Positions 1 to 8,376 of a stretch of 64,000 nt of DNA are shown piece after piece. The notes under the pieces were generated by a model. The model made no database searches, had not been told where the DNA came from, and saw only the letters and a list, made by a program, of their open reading frames with translations. The translations under genes were made by a program, and so were the position numbers. Origin of the DNA: Dyadobacter sp. CY312 (GTDB lineage Bacteria > Bacteroidota > Bacteroidia > Cytophagales > Spirosomataceae); assembly GCF_021390535.1 (NCBI RefSeq), contig NZ_JAJUXG010000013.1, forward strand, positions 62,001-126,000. The letters are read 5' to 3'. Each line of letters opens with the position of its first letter. Position 1 is the first letter of the stretch.

Positions 1-267
1 TCACAACTAAATCGGGGGTCTGCAACAGCAACTGCTATTTATGCCGAGGAGGAGGTTTTAATAGGACATCTCGTTACACGTTACGGAATCGGATTGTATG
101 TTTTAAATCCTGATGAAAAATCATTGTTATATGAAAAAGTTGGCATTGCCTGGTATCCGTTTCCTTTGAAAAATCAAGTCGCAGAAAAATTCTCAATTGG
201 AACAGCCATTAAAGCGCACGCCTTCCGCGCAGCTCATGTGGAGATTGCAGCGGGCTACACTTTTTAA
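1..267 (+). CDS. acyloxyacyl hydrolase / PagL-like protein, C-terminal fragment
   Basis: The open frame enters from the left edge with no start in the window and stops with TAA at 265-267, giving 88 residues. The visible part has beta-barrel character, with alternating hydrophobic residues and aromatic girdles: GIGLYVLNP, then LLYEKVGIAWYPF, then FSIGTAIKAHAF and a terminal AAGYTF. This pattern, with a Phe as the last residue, is what I know from the C-termini of Bacteroidota acyloxyacyl hydrolases (lipid A 3-O-deacylase, PagL-like outer-membrane barrels). The catalytic His/Ser region lies outside the window. It runs convergently into the next gene, with only 4 bp between the stops. The family name is inferred from the C-terminus alone. 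Confidence 0.55.
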   Translation, partial: SQLNRGSATATAIYAEEEVLIGHLVTRYGIGLYVLNPDEKSLLYEKVGIAWYPFPLKNQVAEKFSIGTAIKAHAFRAAHVEIAAGYTF

Positions 268-271
268 ATTA

Positions 272-886
272 CTAACGATCCTGATTATACTCTCTGTTGG
301 AACGTATCGGCCTGAGCCAGTAACGTGCACCAACCGCAAATGTAAAAAACTTGGGATAACCCGGTATACAGTTGATATTCAGATCTAAATTTTTTGATAC
401 CGAATAATCGTATTCCAGTTCTCCGCCGTACCACACAAAATTCCACTGCCAGTTTTTGGTATTTTTAAGTAGTTTGGTATCCTGCACATAACCTTCGAAG
501 CGATTCCAGCTTTCCCGATAAACGAAGGTAGGTCCGAATCCAAATTCCAATGCATGCTTTTTACCATTCAAAAAATTAACCCTGAATCCTAAATGGGTAT
601 GTCCTGCAAACAAACGGGCACAGTCGCTATATGCGCCCTGCGCTACTTTCAGTGAAAATCTTTTTTTATAAATATATCGTTGATAAGAACCAATGAAGCC
701 CCAATTGAGCACAGCAACTGCATTTTTATCAAGTTTGTTAGGCATCAGGAAAGCCATTTTTTCTCCCTGCGGGTGAAGTGTTCCAAATACAAAGCGTAAA
801 CCAATATTGTCCTGACCCCTAACCAAGGTGACTGGCGCCAGAAATGTGAGCAAAAATAACTTGCAGAGCAATTTTCGATACATCAT
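272..886 (-). CDS. predicted outer-membrane beta-barrel protein coupled to the AlkB-like enzyme
   Basis: This 204-residue protein opens with a signal peptide (MMYRKLLCKLFLLTFLAP, cleavage near VRGQD). It continues as alternating amphipathic strands such as ALEFGFGPTFVYRESW and FFTFAVGARYWL, typical of a small outer-membrane barrel. The open frame extends upstream to 1456, but I place the start at 886. There the sequence TAATGATG shares one base with the stop of the upstream gene, so the two are translationally coupled, and the signal peptide begins exactly there. The coupling suggests that it works on the same membrane lipids as the AlkB-like protein. No family could be named with confidence; a second PagL-like barrel is possible. 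Confidence 0.6.
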   Translation of the reverse strand: MMYRKLLCKLFLLTFLAPVTLVRGQDNIGLRFVFGTLHPQGEKMAFLMPNKLDKNAVAVLNWGFIGSYQRYIYKKRFSLKVAQGAYSDCARLFAGHTHLGFRVNFLNGKKHALEFGFGPTFVYRESWNRFEGYVQDTKLLKNTKNWQWNFVWYGGELEYDYSVSKNLDLNINCIPGYPKFFTFAVGARYWLRPIRSNREYNQDR

Positions 887-1896
887 TACGGATTGTGTTT
901 GAGTGCCAGTTTGTTCATTTTTGCAAACCACAACGGCGGAATAAGCGCCATGGTAATCATCATAAAATAGAGATAGGGCATGCGCGGTCCGGCTTTCAAA
1001 TCCTGAATTTTTCTTCCATTTGCAGGCAAATGATGGAGAGAATGCAAGGGCAACAGAAAAAGGATGTAATTGGTGTATTTGTAATAACAGTTCCACGACA
1101 GCCGCATGGTAATATCTTCTCCCCTGCCATTTCTGAACAAACCATAATGCTGTATGTAATTGATCAGCTCGTATAGGAAATAGGAGACAAAACCCTGAAT
1201 AATAAAAAACGCGATTGTCTGCATTGGGTTGTTGGTGAACACAACGATAAGTATCCAGCAAACCAGCAGCAAACCAAGCATTCCTACATTGGCGAGGCGG
1301 ATTTTTCTGCGTAGATAAGCCGGCAATCCAAACTGCGTCACATAGCAGCTCCAAATTGTAGAAAAGGTAATTTTCACGAAATAAGAATAGAAATTCTGGT
1401 TGAGTCTTGCGGTGGTTGGGTCTTCCTTTAAACCAATATCGCGATGGTGGCCGCACAAGTGTTCGGTTGCGAAGTGCGGAATTCCGGAGCAGGTCAGTAG
1501 AAGAACAGACAACCCTTTTTGAAATACCGAATTGCTATGCAACATGTCGTGTGCCAGCGTAACAACAAAACATCCTGTGAGCAGCCCGGTGGTAAAACTA
1601 AATGCAAGAAGTTGGGAAACGGAAAAACCTGCCCGGTCAACGAAAACAATCCCCCAAATGATAAGCCCTAAAAACACGATTGCATTGATGGACTTGATCC
1701 AGGTTGCAGCAGATGAACGGTAAAAAAATCTGAGTTCGTCTGGAAGCTCATTGTTTTTGAATTCTCCCCAGTAGACATTGAGAAAATTAGCAATGAGAAG
1801 GATTCCATATAGATAATAAAACTGAGCGTACATACTCACATAAATGTAAAGCAATGTAAGTATGGCCGGAATCATGTATCGCCAGTATCGCTCCAT
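886..1896 (-). CDS. AlkB-type membrane diiron enzyme (alkane 1-monooxygenase / fatty acid desaturase superfamily)
   Basis: This is a 336-residue integral membrane protein with several hydrophobic segments and the full set of histidine boxes. They are AHDMLH (His116, His120), EHLCGHHRDIG followed by EDPTTAR (His146, His150, His151), NYIQHYG (His250) and HSLHH (His285, His288, His289). The EHxxGHHRD...EDPxxxR box, the NYxxHYG motif and the end ALIPPLWF are those of the AlkB alkane hydroxylase branch, not of acyl-CoA desaturases. The family oxidises alkyl chains at a non-haem diiron centre in the inner membrane and needs rubredoxin-type electron donors. None is encoded nearby. Whether the substrate is an alkane or a lipid acyl chain cannot be decided. 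It is coupled to the barrel gene downstream. Confidence 0.8.
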   Translation of the reverse strand: MERYWRYMIPAILTLLYIYVSMYAQFYYLYGILLIANFLNVYWGEFKNNELPDELRFFYRSSAATWIKSINAIVFLGLIIWGIVFVDRAGFSVSQLLAFSFTTGLLTGCFVVTLAHDMLHSNSVFQKGLSVLLLTCSGIPHFATEHLCGHHRDIGLKEDPTTARLNQNFYSYFVKITFSTIWSCYVTQFGLPAYLRRKIRLANVGMLGLLLVCWILIVVFTNNPMQTIAFFIIQGFVSYFLYELINYIQHYGLFRNGRGEDITMRLSWNCYYKYTNYILFLLPLHSLHHLPANGRKIQDLKAGPRMPYLYFMMITMALIPPLWFAKMNKLALKHNP

Positions 1897-2045
1897 GAGT
1901 TTATCTTATTAAGCTTGATGAGAAGTGTTAGAATATTCATAAAACTTAAAATAATTATGCCATTATATTTAATTTACATTTCCATATATAAATATGGCCA
2001 CATAAAAAGTTAACTTTATTTATCGCGGTTCATCAAATAACATTT

Positions 2046-2399
2046 ATGAAAAAATCTGTTCTATACTCCATCATTCTATTCGTCTCAATGGTCTCCTCAT
2101 GCCGGAAGGAAGATCCCGAGCCCGATTGCGGTTGTGAAGGAAGTACTATTAAAAAGATAGAAAATGCCAGAGCAGTTTACTATGGTTCTGGCCTCTTTTC
2201 AGTAGTGTACGAAAGTGGAGATAGATATTCCTACGCCAGCATGTTTGCCTGCAAAATAGACTCAACCTGGCAAAAATCTTCCGATCCCAAAGTCGCTGAC
2301 TATACAATTAGCGGGAACATGAAATCTGTTTGCTTTACAGGACCAACACTTATAGCCCAACCAAGTCCGCTGGAAATCACGAGTATTAGAAAGGATTGA
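2046..2399 (+). CDS. small lipoprotein of unknown function
   Basis: The protein has 117 residues with a type II signal peptide. A hydrophobic stretch after MKKSVLY ends in the lipobox-like VSSC, and the lipidated Cys would be residue 19. It is followed by a charged DPEPD stretch and a CGC pair. No domain is recognised. It is divergent from the AlkB-like gene, across an AT-rich 149-bp gap, and convergent with the GH43 gene, from which a hairpin terminator separates it. The function is unknown. Confidence 0.6.
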   Translation: MKKSVLYSIILFVSMVSSCRKEDPEPDCGCEGSTIKKIENARAVYYGSGLFSVVYESGDRYSYASMFACKIDSTWQKSSDPKVADYTISGNMKSVCFTGPTLIAQPSPLEITSIRKD

Positions 2400-2417
2400 G
2401 TTTATCTGAATTTTAAT

Positions 2418-2449
2418 AAAAAAATGTCCTTGCCGAAGTTGCAAGGACA
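2418..2449 (-). terminator. intrinsic terminator between convergent genes
   Basis: A 9-bp perfect stem (TGTCCTTGC at 2425-2433, GCAAGGACA at 2441-2449) has a 7-nt loop. On the plus strand it is preceded by a seven-A run, which is a U-run for minus-strand transcription. It therefore fits best as the terminator of the GH43 gene, and it may work in both directions. Confidence 0.75.
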
Positions 2450-2475
2450 TAAATAACACTTTCTCAAAAACACAT

Positions 2476-3477
2476 TTAAGGAATAAAGCGCTTGCCAATT
2501 ATCAGTTTATCACCAGAAAGATCGGCTTCAAACAAATGCGGAACGCGTACATAACGGCCGTTCACACTTTTGTGGCTATGTACAGACATGAGCAGTTTTC
2601 CATCAAGCGTATGAAATAACATCCCGTGCCCGAAATTAGGTGGCGTGATTGGTTCTTTCTCATGAATCCATGGGCCGTCCAAAGTACCGCTTTGTGAATA
2701 AACCACACCTTGTGTGTAAACGTCGTAAATCCAGCTGGTCCAGATCATTCCCAATCTGCCCGTTTTGGTTTTAAAGAGATACGGTCCGTCGGTTACTTTA
2801 TTCGGGCGATCCTTTCCATTTTCGTCTTTCTCCCGGTTCCAGGGAGAATCTCTCGCCGAAAATAACAACTTGCTTTCACCTACTGTGCCGCTCAGATCCG
2901 GCTTCAATTCAATCTTCTCCATTGTTCCATTCCCTGCCTGCAACCACTCGTAGCAATAGATCATGTAAGGTTTTTTGTCCTCATCAACCCAAAAAGTACC
3001 ATCCAGCGTAGGCTTATTGGCTGGCAGATATATGGGGTCTTTCATAGGCACATAGGGTCCGTCAGGTTTGTCGCTAACCAACACATGTGAAGCGCGGCGC
3101 TCTATAATTTCGTTATCAACTGTGTCGATCTTAACTGCACGATTGGTAAATGTTCCAAAGTAATAGTACTTGCCTTTGTACTGGTGAAGGTCAGCCGCCC
3201 AGATCATCGGCTTTGGTCCCATCCAGGAGCCAGGATCCGTTTCGGCAACCCGCGCTGGACCGTCCCATGATTTCAGGTCTTTACTTTTCCATAACATGCC
3301 GCCTGTGCCCGTCATGTAATACATTTTAGTTTTGGAATCTGCCAGAATAGCCGGATCGCTCAGGACAATGGAATCCAAAGGAACTCCTGTTCTGAATTCT
3401 ATTTTCCTGGCTTCCTGCGCTTGTAATGCACTGATTACCAAAAGGTGAAACAAGACCAACACTAAGATATTTTTCAT
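2476..3477 (-). CDS. secreted glycoside hydrolase family 43-like protein
   Basis: The 333-residue protein has a signal peptide (cleavage near LQAQE, residue 21) and then a five-bladed propeller of the GH43/62 type. The N-terminal SDPAIL (Asp41) fits the general base, LDGTFWVDED (Asp159) fits the second acidic residue, and VTDGPYLF (Asp230) sits where many GH43 enzymes carry the acid Glu in an EGP motif. An Asp there is seen in some subfamilies, so I cannot tell whether activity is altered. Likely substrates are arabinose- or galactose-containing glycans, acting in the periplasm or outside the cell. No SusC/SusD pair is adjacent, so it is not in an obvious polysaccharide utilisation locus. Confidence 0.75.
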   Translation of the reverse strand: MKNILVLVLFHLLVISALQAQEARKIEFRTGVPLDSIVLSDPAILADSKTKMYYMTGTGGMLWKSKDLKSWDGPARVAETDPGSWMGPKPMIWAADLHQYKGKYYYFGTFTNRAVKIDTVDNEIIERRASHVLVSDKPDGPYVPMKDPIYLPANKPTLDGTFWVDEDKKPYMIYCYEWLQAGNGTMEKIELKPDLSGTVGESKLLFSARDSPWNREKDENGKDRPNKVTDGPYLFKTKTGRLGMIWTSWIYDVYTQGVVYSQSGTLDGPWIHEKEPITPPNFGHGMLFHTLDGKLLMSVHSHKSVNGRYVRVPHLFEADLSGDKLIIGKRFIP

Positions 3478-3720
3478 ACTTTAATCATCAAAAATTTCCA
3501 GAGATAAAACTAACACATTTATCCTAAGTGGGTAAAAGCATTATTTACCCATAATTGAATCATAATTGCTGAGTTTAAATTCAATGTTGTTGCTTTTGTG
3601 GTTCATTATCTCAATCTACAAAACTGATCCGGCAGTTTCTAAATCCCGGATTGTCTCTAAAGGAATAATTTTTCATGTATTTCCAGTTGCGTTGCGTGCG
3701 CAAAAAAAGACTTCTTGCAA

Positions 3721-3855
3721 ATGAGTACAGGTGATTTACCGGTGGATGAATCAAAGATAAACAGCAGCCAGTTGGATACAGAGTTTGCCATCAGGGCAGC
3801 AGGATTAGGTGTGTGGGAAATGGAAGTGGTGCAGAATAATGGTTGGCTACTTTAA
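3721..3855 (+). pseudogene. truncated N-terminus of a PAS-domain sensor gene
   Basis: An ATG-initiated frame of 44 codons encodes MSTGDLPVDESK, then LDTEFAIRAAGLGVWEME, and stops just after VVQNN. The segment FAIRAAGLGVWEM is the typical first strand and helix of a PAS sensor domain at the start of a Bacteroidota histidine kinase, but nothing of the rest of the domain follows. The frame ends by running 9 bp into the 3' end of the DUF5683 gene on the other strand. The simplest reading is that a deletion or rearrangement joined the first 40 or so codons of a kinase gene to this locus. The upstream 200 bp are AT-rich and could carry its old promoter. Confidence 0.6.
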
Positions 3856-4509
3856 ATTAAAAACCAATCTGATTCCCGGCGCTGGCTGCTTCACCATCGG
3901 CTGACTTAATTTCGGTTCGATCCGTAGAGAAATGTCGTCTGACAGGTCAAAGGTTTTGAGGTGGGCCGCCACGTTGGCCTCTATGATACTCAAAGAATAA
4001 ATCAGGCCGGTTACGATGATGGACAAATTACGGTTTCGACGCCAGTAATCCTTATTCCTGGCAATCATGTCGCGGGTTAAATTCCGATACTCACTTTCAG
4101 TATTAAACAAATTTCTGATCCTGACAGGAACTGTTGCTCCCGCCATACCGGGTTTCATTGCTCCATAGGTTTTACTGGCTTCATCCATATCGTAAAATTC
4201 TATATATGACGACAGAAAATCCTGGTATTTCAGATTGTTTAAATGCCAGGAATAAATCCCTCCTGCAAGCGACAGATACACAATTGGCAGTTTCCAGTAA
4301 TCACGATTATATGTCTGCCCCATTCCGGGGATCAAGGCCAGGCGCACCGCTCTCCGCGGGTCGGGTGAGAATTTCTGATTTTTTTCGACCGCTGCAACAG
4401 AGTCAGAGGATTTAACTACTTCACTCATAGCTGCTTTTTTATTTAACAATACATCCTGACCCATTCCTTTAACAGAAATAAGCATGAGCATCAACCACCA
4501 GATTTTCAC
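3847..4509 (-). CDS. DUF5683 family membrane protein
   Basis: The 220-residue protein has a signal peptide (MKIWWLMLMLISVKGMGQ), a charged linker, and from about residue 48 the DUF5683 signature: RRAVRLALIPGMGQTYN and LPIVYLSLAGGIYSW. A second hydrophobic segment lies near NLSIIVTGLIYSLSIIEA. The PGxGQ motif with two short membrane segments is characteristic of this family, common in Bacteroidota and without an assigned biochemical function. It is often found near cell-envelope or chromosome-partition genes, but nothing of that kind is adjacent here. Its 3' end is overlapped by the PAS remnant on the opposite strand. Confidence 0.75.
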   Translation of the reverse strand: MKIWWLMLMLISVKGMGQDVLLNKKAAMSEVVKSSDSVAAVEKNQKFSPDPRRAVRLALIPGMGQTYNRDYWKLPIVYLSLAGGIYSWHLNNLKYQDFLSSYIEFYDMDEASKTYGAMKPGMAGATVPVRIRNLFNTESEYRNLTRDMIARNKDYWRRNRNLSIIVTGLIYSLSIIEANVAAHLKTFDLSDDISLRIEPKLSQPMVKQPAPGIRLVFNLK

Positions 4510-4701
4510 AATGATATGTAGTTTTAATGTTTCACTTCATCATCAGAACGGAAATCGTGCTCATTTAGGACGCGGAAACTGCCCGTTTAAGGTTCTTTAA
4601 CGTTCGTGGAACATCATTACAGGAATCTGGCACTTTATCAGGTAAAATTTTTAGTTTTGCCATTATACCGGCTGTAATGAGCCATTTGAAAACAGCATTT
4701 C

Positions 4702-5859
4702 ATGAATGACCAGATAGCCTTTCTTAGTGAATGGGGAAACGACGGGTTAGATTTTAGCAAGAAGGAGCAGGATGGCTCCGCAATTTCCACGCATTTTATA
4801 GTAACTGCGCTCTTGCTTTCCAGGCAGGATATGCCTGCTGTTGAAACAGTTTTTAAATCCGCCGCGAGTAAATACTTCGAAAATGGCAGGATAGACTCCG
4901 ACTTTATCGACAATGACCATGAGTTAAGAAAACTTATTCTCACAGATATACTCTCTGAGCCCGTGCGCATTTTCGCGCTTGTTGTAGATAAGCGTCAGCT
5001 GATCGGAGAAGGGCTTCGTTATAAAGGATCCGTCTACAAATTTCTTCACGGACTCACCGACCGGGCACTTTTTGGTGTTTTTCCAAACCTGGAAATGGTA
5101 GGAAATCCTGACGAAGGCAATGGATTTATGGATGGTTTTATCAAATACACGCATCAAAATCACATCCCTAATCTTTTCAATGAATCGACTTTTGGATTTG
5201 TTAACACCCGTTCGGAAGTCATTCTGCAGGCTTCTTCATTCATAGCCGGTACGCTTGCCCGCTGTTACGACGAAACCGTGCTCACTGAACAGCGACAGGA
5301 TTTTGTCCAGCTGATACAACCTGCATTGTTAACCATGAAGTTCTGGCCAGACGTTTTTGCGCCATATCTGGTGAAAATCAATGCAAGAGAACTGAGATAC
5401 AATGAGGAGCTGGCTAATGTGAGCGTGAACCTTGCCAACGATTTCCTTCATAGAAAAACTGGGAACCAAACACCTCATGTGATCGACCAGCTTGCATGCC
5501 TGGGTTATCTGGTGTTTCATTTCAGGCACATTAATCCAACCCGTTACATTTCCAGTTTCGAGATCATGGAGCATATCCGTGTTCGCCGTGGGAAAGCTGT
5601 ATCACTTCATTATTTCCAAACCAAGGTAATAGCGCCGCTCAGAGACGCCGGCGTGCTTATTGCCAGCAGTTCGCGTGGCTATAAACTGCCTGCAAGTGAG
5701 GGAGATCTGTACGATTTTATCAACCATAGCAACACCATTGTGGAGCCGATGCTGGCCAGAATTAAGAAATTCAGAGATCAGATCAACCGTGCTACAAAAG
5801 GCAAACTTGACGTACTCGACCGGGAAGAATACGCTGTCATTCGAAAGATCATCGAATAA
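4702..5859 (+). CDS. DUF3800-like protein with C-terminal winged-helix-like region
   Basis: The 385-residue protein appears to have two parts. Residues 1 to about 190 resemble DUF3800, an RNase-H-like fold. There is an N-terminal acidic strand (FLSEWGNDGLDF, in the place of the usual DESG motif), STHFIVTALLL, then FALVVDKRQL, and a closing VILQASSFIAG helix that matches the LQxADxIAG motif. Residues about 270-345 read like a winged helix (FEIMEHIRVRRGK..., then PLRDAGVLIASSSRGY). DUF3800 proteins are common in accessory DNA and some have been linked to phage defence or mobile elements, but no catalytic role is established. It stands alone, convergent with the sensor kinase 14 bp away. The domain call is from motif memory only. 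Confidence 0.55.
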   Translation: MNDQIAFLSEWGNDGLDFSKKEQDGSAISTHFIVTALLLSRQDMPAVETVFKSAASKYFENGRIDSDFIDNDHELRKLILTDILSEPVRIFALVVDKRQLIGEGLRYKGSVYKFLHGLTDRALFGVFPNLEMVGNPDEGNGFMDGFIKYTHQNHIPNLFNESTFGFVNTRSEVILQASSFIAGTLARCYDETVLTEQRQDFVQLIQPALLTMKFWPDVFAPYLVKINARELRYNEELANVSVNLANDFLHRKTGNQTPHVIDQLACLGYLVFHFRHINPTRYISSFEIMEHIRVRRGKAVSLHYFQTKVIAPLRDAGVLIASSSRGYKLPASEGDLYDFINHSNTIVEPMLARIKKFRDQINRATKGKLDVLDREEYAVIRKIIE

Positions 5860-5873
5860 TTCCCAAATCCTGT

Positions 5874-8000
5874 TCAGTTCTCCTTTATCAACCTCTCGAT
5901 CACAGACAGAAGATTTCCTTCATCAAATGGTTTTTGCAATACGTCATTCATTCCTGAGCTGATGTATTGACTTTTACTATCGGGCGTGGAGCTACCTGTG
6001 AAGCCCAAAATGGGCATTCGGGACTTGCTCACCTCACTGTGTTTCCGGATATTTTCGGTAAGTTCCACTCCATCCATTACCGGCATGTGGATGTCGGTAA
6101 TGAGCAAATCGTACCTTCCTGCTTCAAACATTCGGAATGCTTCCTGACCGTCGTTAGCCAGATCGTATTTCATTCCATACTTGTCCATAATCTTGCTTAC
6201 AAGGATCAGATTCATCTTGGTATCGTCTGCAACGAGTATTTTCTTATCCTTTAAAAAGGCCTTCGAAACCTCTGTCTTTTTAACATTCGTTTCTGTGGCA
6301 GTGCCAGGTGATACAATTGCAAGCGGAATACTTACTTTGAACTCAGAACCTTTGCCAACCTCACTCTCCACACTGATATTGCCTCCGTACAGATCGACAA
6401 TCCGCTTACAAATGGCCAATCCAAGTCCGGTGCCAACCTGTTTCGACTCATTGTCAGGTGTTTCAACCTGAATAAAATCTTCAAAGATTTTCTCGATATC
6501 CTCCTTCGCTATTCCAACGCCGGAGTCTTTAACACTGATCTTAAAAATCCCGTTTCCCGCACTTGCAGCTTCAAAAGACGCATTTAACTTTACCTGCCCA
6601 CCTGCTGATGTAAATTTTATTGCGTTGGTAAGCAAGTTAATGACCACCTGTTTTATCCAGAAATCATCCCCGATAAGATTCAGTGTCGTACTGAACTGAT
6701 AGTCTTTCCGAAGCACAATTTTCTTTTCCGCAGCAAGAACAGAAAGCATGTCTTCTGCCTCTCCCAATATCACTGCCGGAAGAAACGGCTGACTCTTAAG
6801 TGTAATTTTCCCACTTTCAAATTTAGAGAAATCCAATATTTCATTAACCAGCGTCAGCAACGTTTTCGACGAATTCTTTATGGCGTTCACATTTCCTTTC
6901 AGTTCGTCATCAAGCTTTTCGGCATCTATCAACTGTGCAAATCCAATCACTGAGTTGAGCGGTGTACGAATCTCGTGCGCTACATGCGACATGAATTCAC
7001 CCTTTTTTCGGGTTGTCTCTGCTGTAACCCTGGCATATTTGAGCAGTGTATTTTCCTGTCTGTAGAGTTTCACGAGGTTCCAGATGATCATAATGGTGAG
7101 GGCGAGTACAATGAACACGCTTCCCGAGGACAGTCTGTTTACTTCTTCAAACTGGTATTTCATGTCTTTAACCAGCGAGGTCCGGAAAGCCTTCACATGC
7201 GCTTCCTCTTCCGCTCTCATCCCCCTGAGTGCTTTTTTCAGGTTGGCGAATATCCGTCCGTTAATGAGCAACATCTGCCGCTCGGTGGCATTCAGTTGCA
7301 TTCTGGCCTTTTCATATTGTTCAAAAATGTCTATTCCGCCGGCACCCGAAGTTTCGCCAGTCAACAGCATTGAGTCCTTTATGATGATACTGCTTTCAGC
7401 GCGCGCAAGCGACTTGCCCTCAGGTTCTTTATTGGCGATCGCCTCCGCTATGCGTTTAAAAAGTCTCTTTTTACTCTTGTTTTTATCGATAAAAACCGAA
7501 TCCGTTTTTGCGATCCTTCGGGTTGTTTTTACTAATGGTATCGGCTTGCTCTTTACAATTGGTTTGGAATTTCGCAGCTCAAATGAAAAAGAAAGCAGAC
7601 TATCTACCAGCATTCTCATTTTAACAAATTGCTCGTCTTTGATCTTTTTGTCAACAATAAGGCTTGACAACGGCAACCCGAGCCGCTTCTTGGAAGCTTC
7701 AAATTCGGCGAGCGAATGAGAAACATAGGCTATTTGTTGTTTATAAATATGGATATAGGAGGAATCGAGGGTAGTAACAAATAGCCGGCTGTTATTTTCG
7801 GCCTCATACAAAACCGAAATACAACTGTCGAGTTTTTGGTAATTTTCATTCTCCTGGTTCAGCGCCGTAATGTTATTACGAACCATTTGAGATTTGGAAT
7901 CCTTCATCAGGGTTACAAAAACAAAACTGATAAGGATAACTATTAACAGGATAATCCAGATAAATGAGGATAGAGAGGCAGTTTTAAGAGGATTCTTCAT
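5874..8000 (-). CDS. hybrid sensor histidine kinase / response regulator
   Basis: This 708-residue protein has all the parts of a membrane hybrid kinase. A transmembrane helix lies at about 11-32, and a long, Lys-rich, mostly helical periplasmic region follows to about residue 290. A second membrane helix is at about 294-312. A HisKA domain has the phospho-acceptor His342 in SHVAHEIRTPLN. A HATPase domain has the N box around Asn454-Asn458, DSGVGI at 491-496 and GTGLGLAIC at 522-530. A receiver domain has acidic Asp591/Asp592, phospho-acceptor Asp635 in LLITDIHMPVMDG and a late Lys in LQKPF. No DNA-binding output is attached, so a separate regulator or phosphotransfer protein is expected. It appears monocistronic. 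Confidence 0.9.
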   Translation of the reverse strand: MKNPLKTASLSSFIWIILLIVILISFVFVTLMKDSKSQMVRNNITALNQENENYQKLDSCISVLYEAENNSRLFVTTLDSSYIHIYKQQIAYVSHSLAEFEASKKRLGLPLSSLIVDKKIKDEQFVKMRMLVDSLLSFSFELRNSKPIVKSKPIPLVKTTRRIAKTDSVFIDKNKSKKRLFKRIAEAIANKEPEGKSLARAESSIIIKDSMLLTGETSGAGGIDIFEQYEKARMQLNATERQMLLINGRIFANLKKALRGMRAEEEAHVKAFRTSLVKDMKYQFEEVNRLSSGSVFIVLALTIMIIWNLVKLYRQENTLLKYARVTAETTRKKGEFMSHVAHEIRTPLNSVIGFAQLIDAEKLDDELKGNVNAIKNSSKTLLTLVNEILDFSKFESGKITLKSQPFLPAVILGEAEDMLSVLAAEKKIVLRKDYQFSTTLNLIGDDFWIKQVVINLLTNAIKFTSAGGQVKLNASFEAASAGNGIFKISVKDSGVGIAKEDIEKIFEDFIQVETPDNESKQVGTGLGLAICKRIVDLYGGNISVESEVGKGSEFKVSIPLAIVSPGTATETNVKKTEVSKAFLKDKKILVADDTKMNLILVSKIMDKYGMKYDLANDGQEAFRMFEAGRYDLLITDIHMPVMDGVELTENIRKHSEVSKSRMPILGFTGSSTPDSKSQYISSGMNDVLQKPFDEGNLLSVIERLIKEN

Positions 8001-8376
8001 AGTTGACGAGGGTTTTTTATGTTTTCAAGATAAACAAAGTCCATTAAAACCGGCTTTGCAGCAACACAAAAAACACTTTTTCCAATCACTTAAATAACAA
8101 CATATACCGAAAAAGATGTAGAGACCACCGAAAATATGATCATCCTGTAAACACAAAATATTTCGTTATTTCTTGGTTTTTGTAAGGTATGTAAAGCTAT
8201 AAAAAATTACATATTAATTAAGCTAAAAAGTTGAATAGTAAAACTATTATGCGAAATGTACCCATATTTCTATTTGAAATAAAATCAACAAATCTTTTAC
8301 GCAGATAATTTTCGGAAAATTGGTGGCAATAATATCATCTTTATAATTTAAATATCTTCGAAGTCGTTCAGACTGT
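8001..8376. other. AT-rich intergenic region between divergent genes
   Basis: This 376-bp gap lies between the divergent sensor kinase gene and the large secreted protein gene. It is very AT-rich. The only structure I see is a short hairpin near 8233-8248 (ATAGT, AAA, ACTAT). No small gene with a credible start and coding pattern was found, so it most likely holds the two promoters. Confidence 0.4.

Noticed and set aside
887..1456. Upstream extension of the beta-barrel protein to 394 residues
   Set aside because: The extension lies wholly inside the AlkB-like gene in another frame and would place the signal peptide in the middle of the protein.
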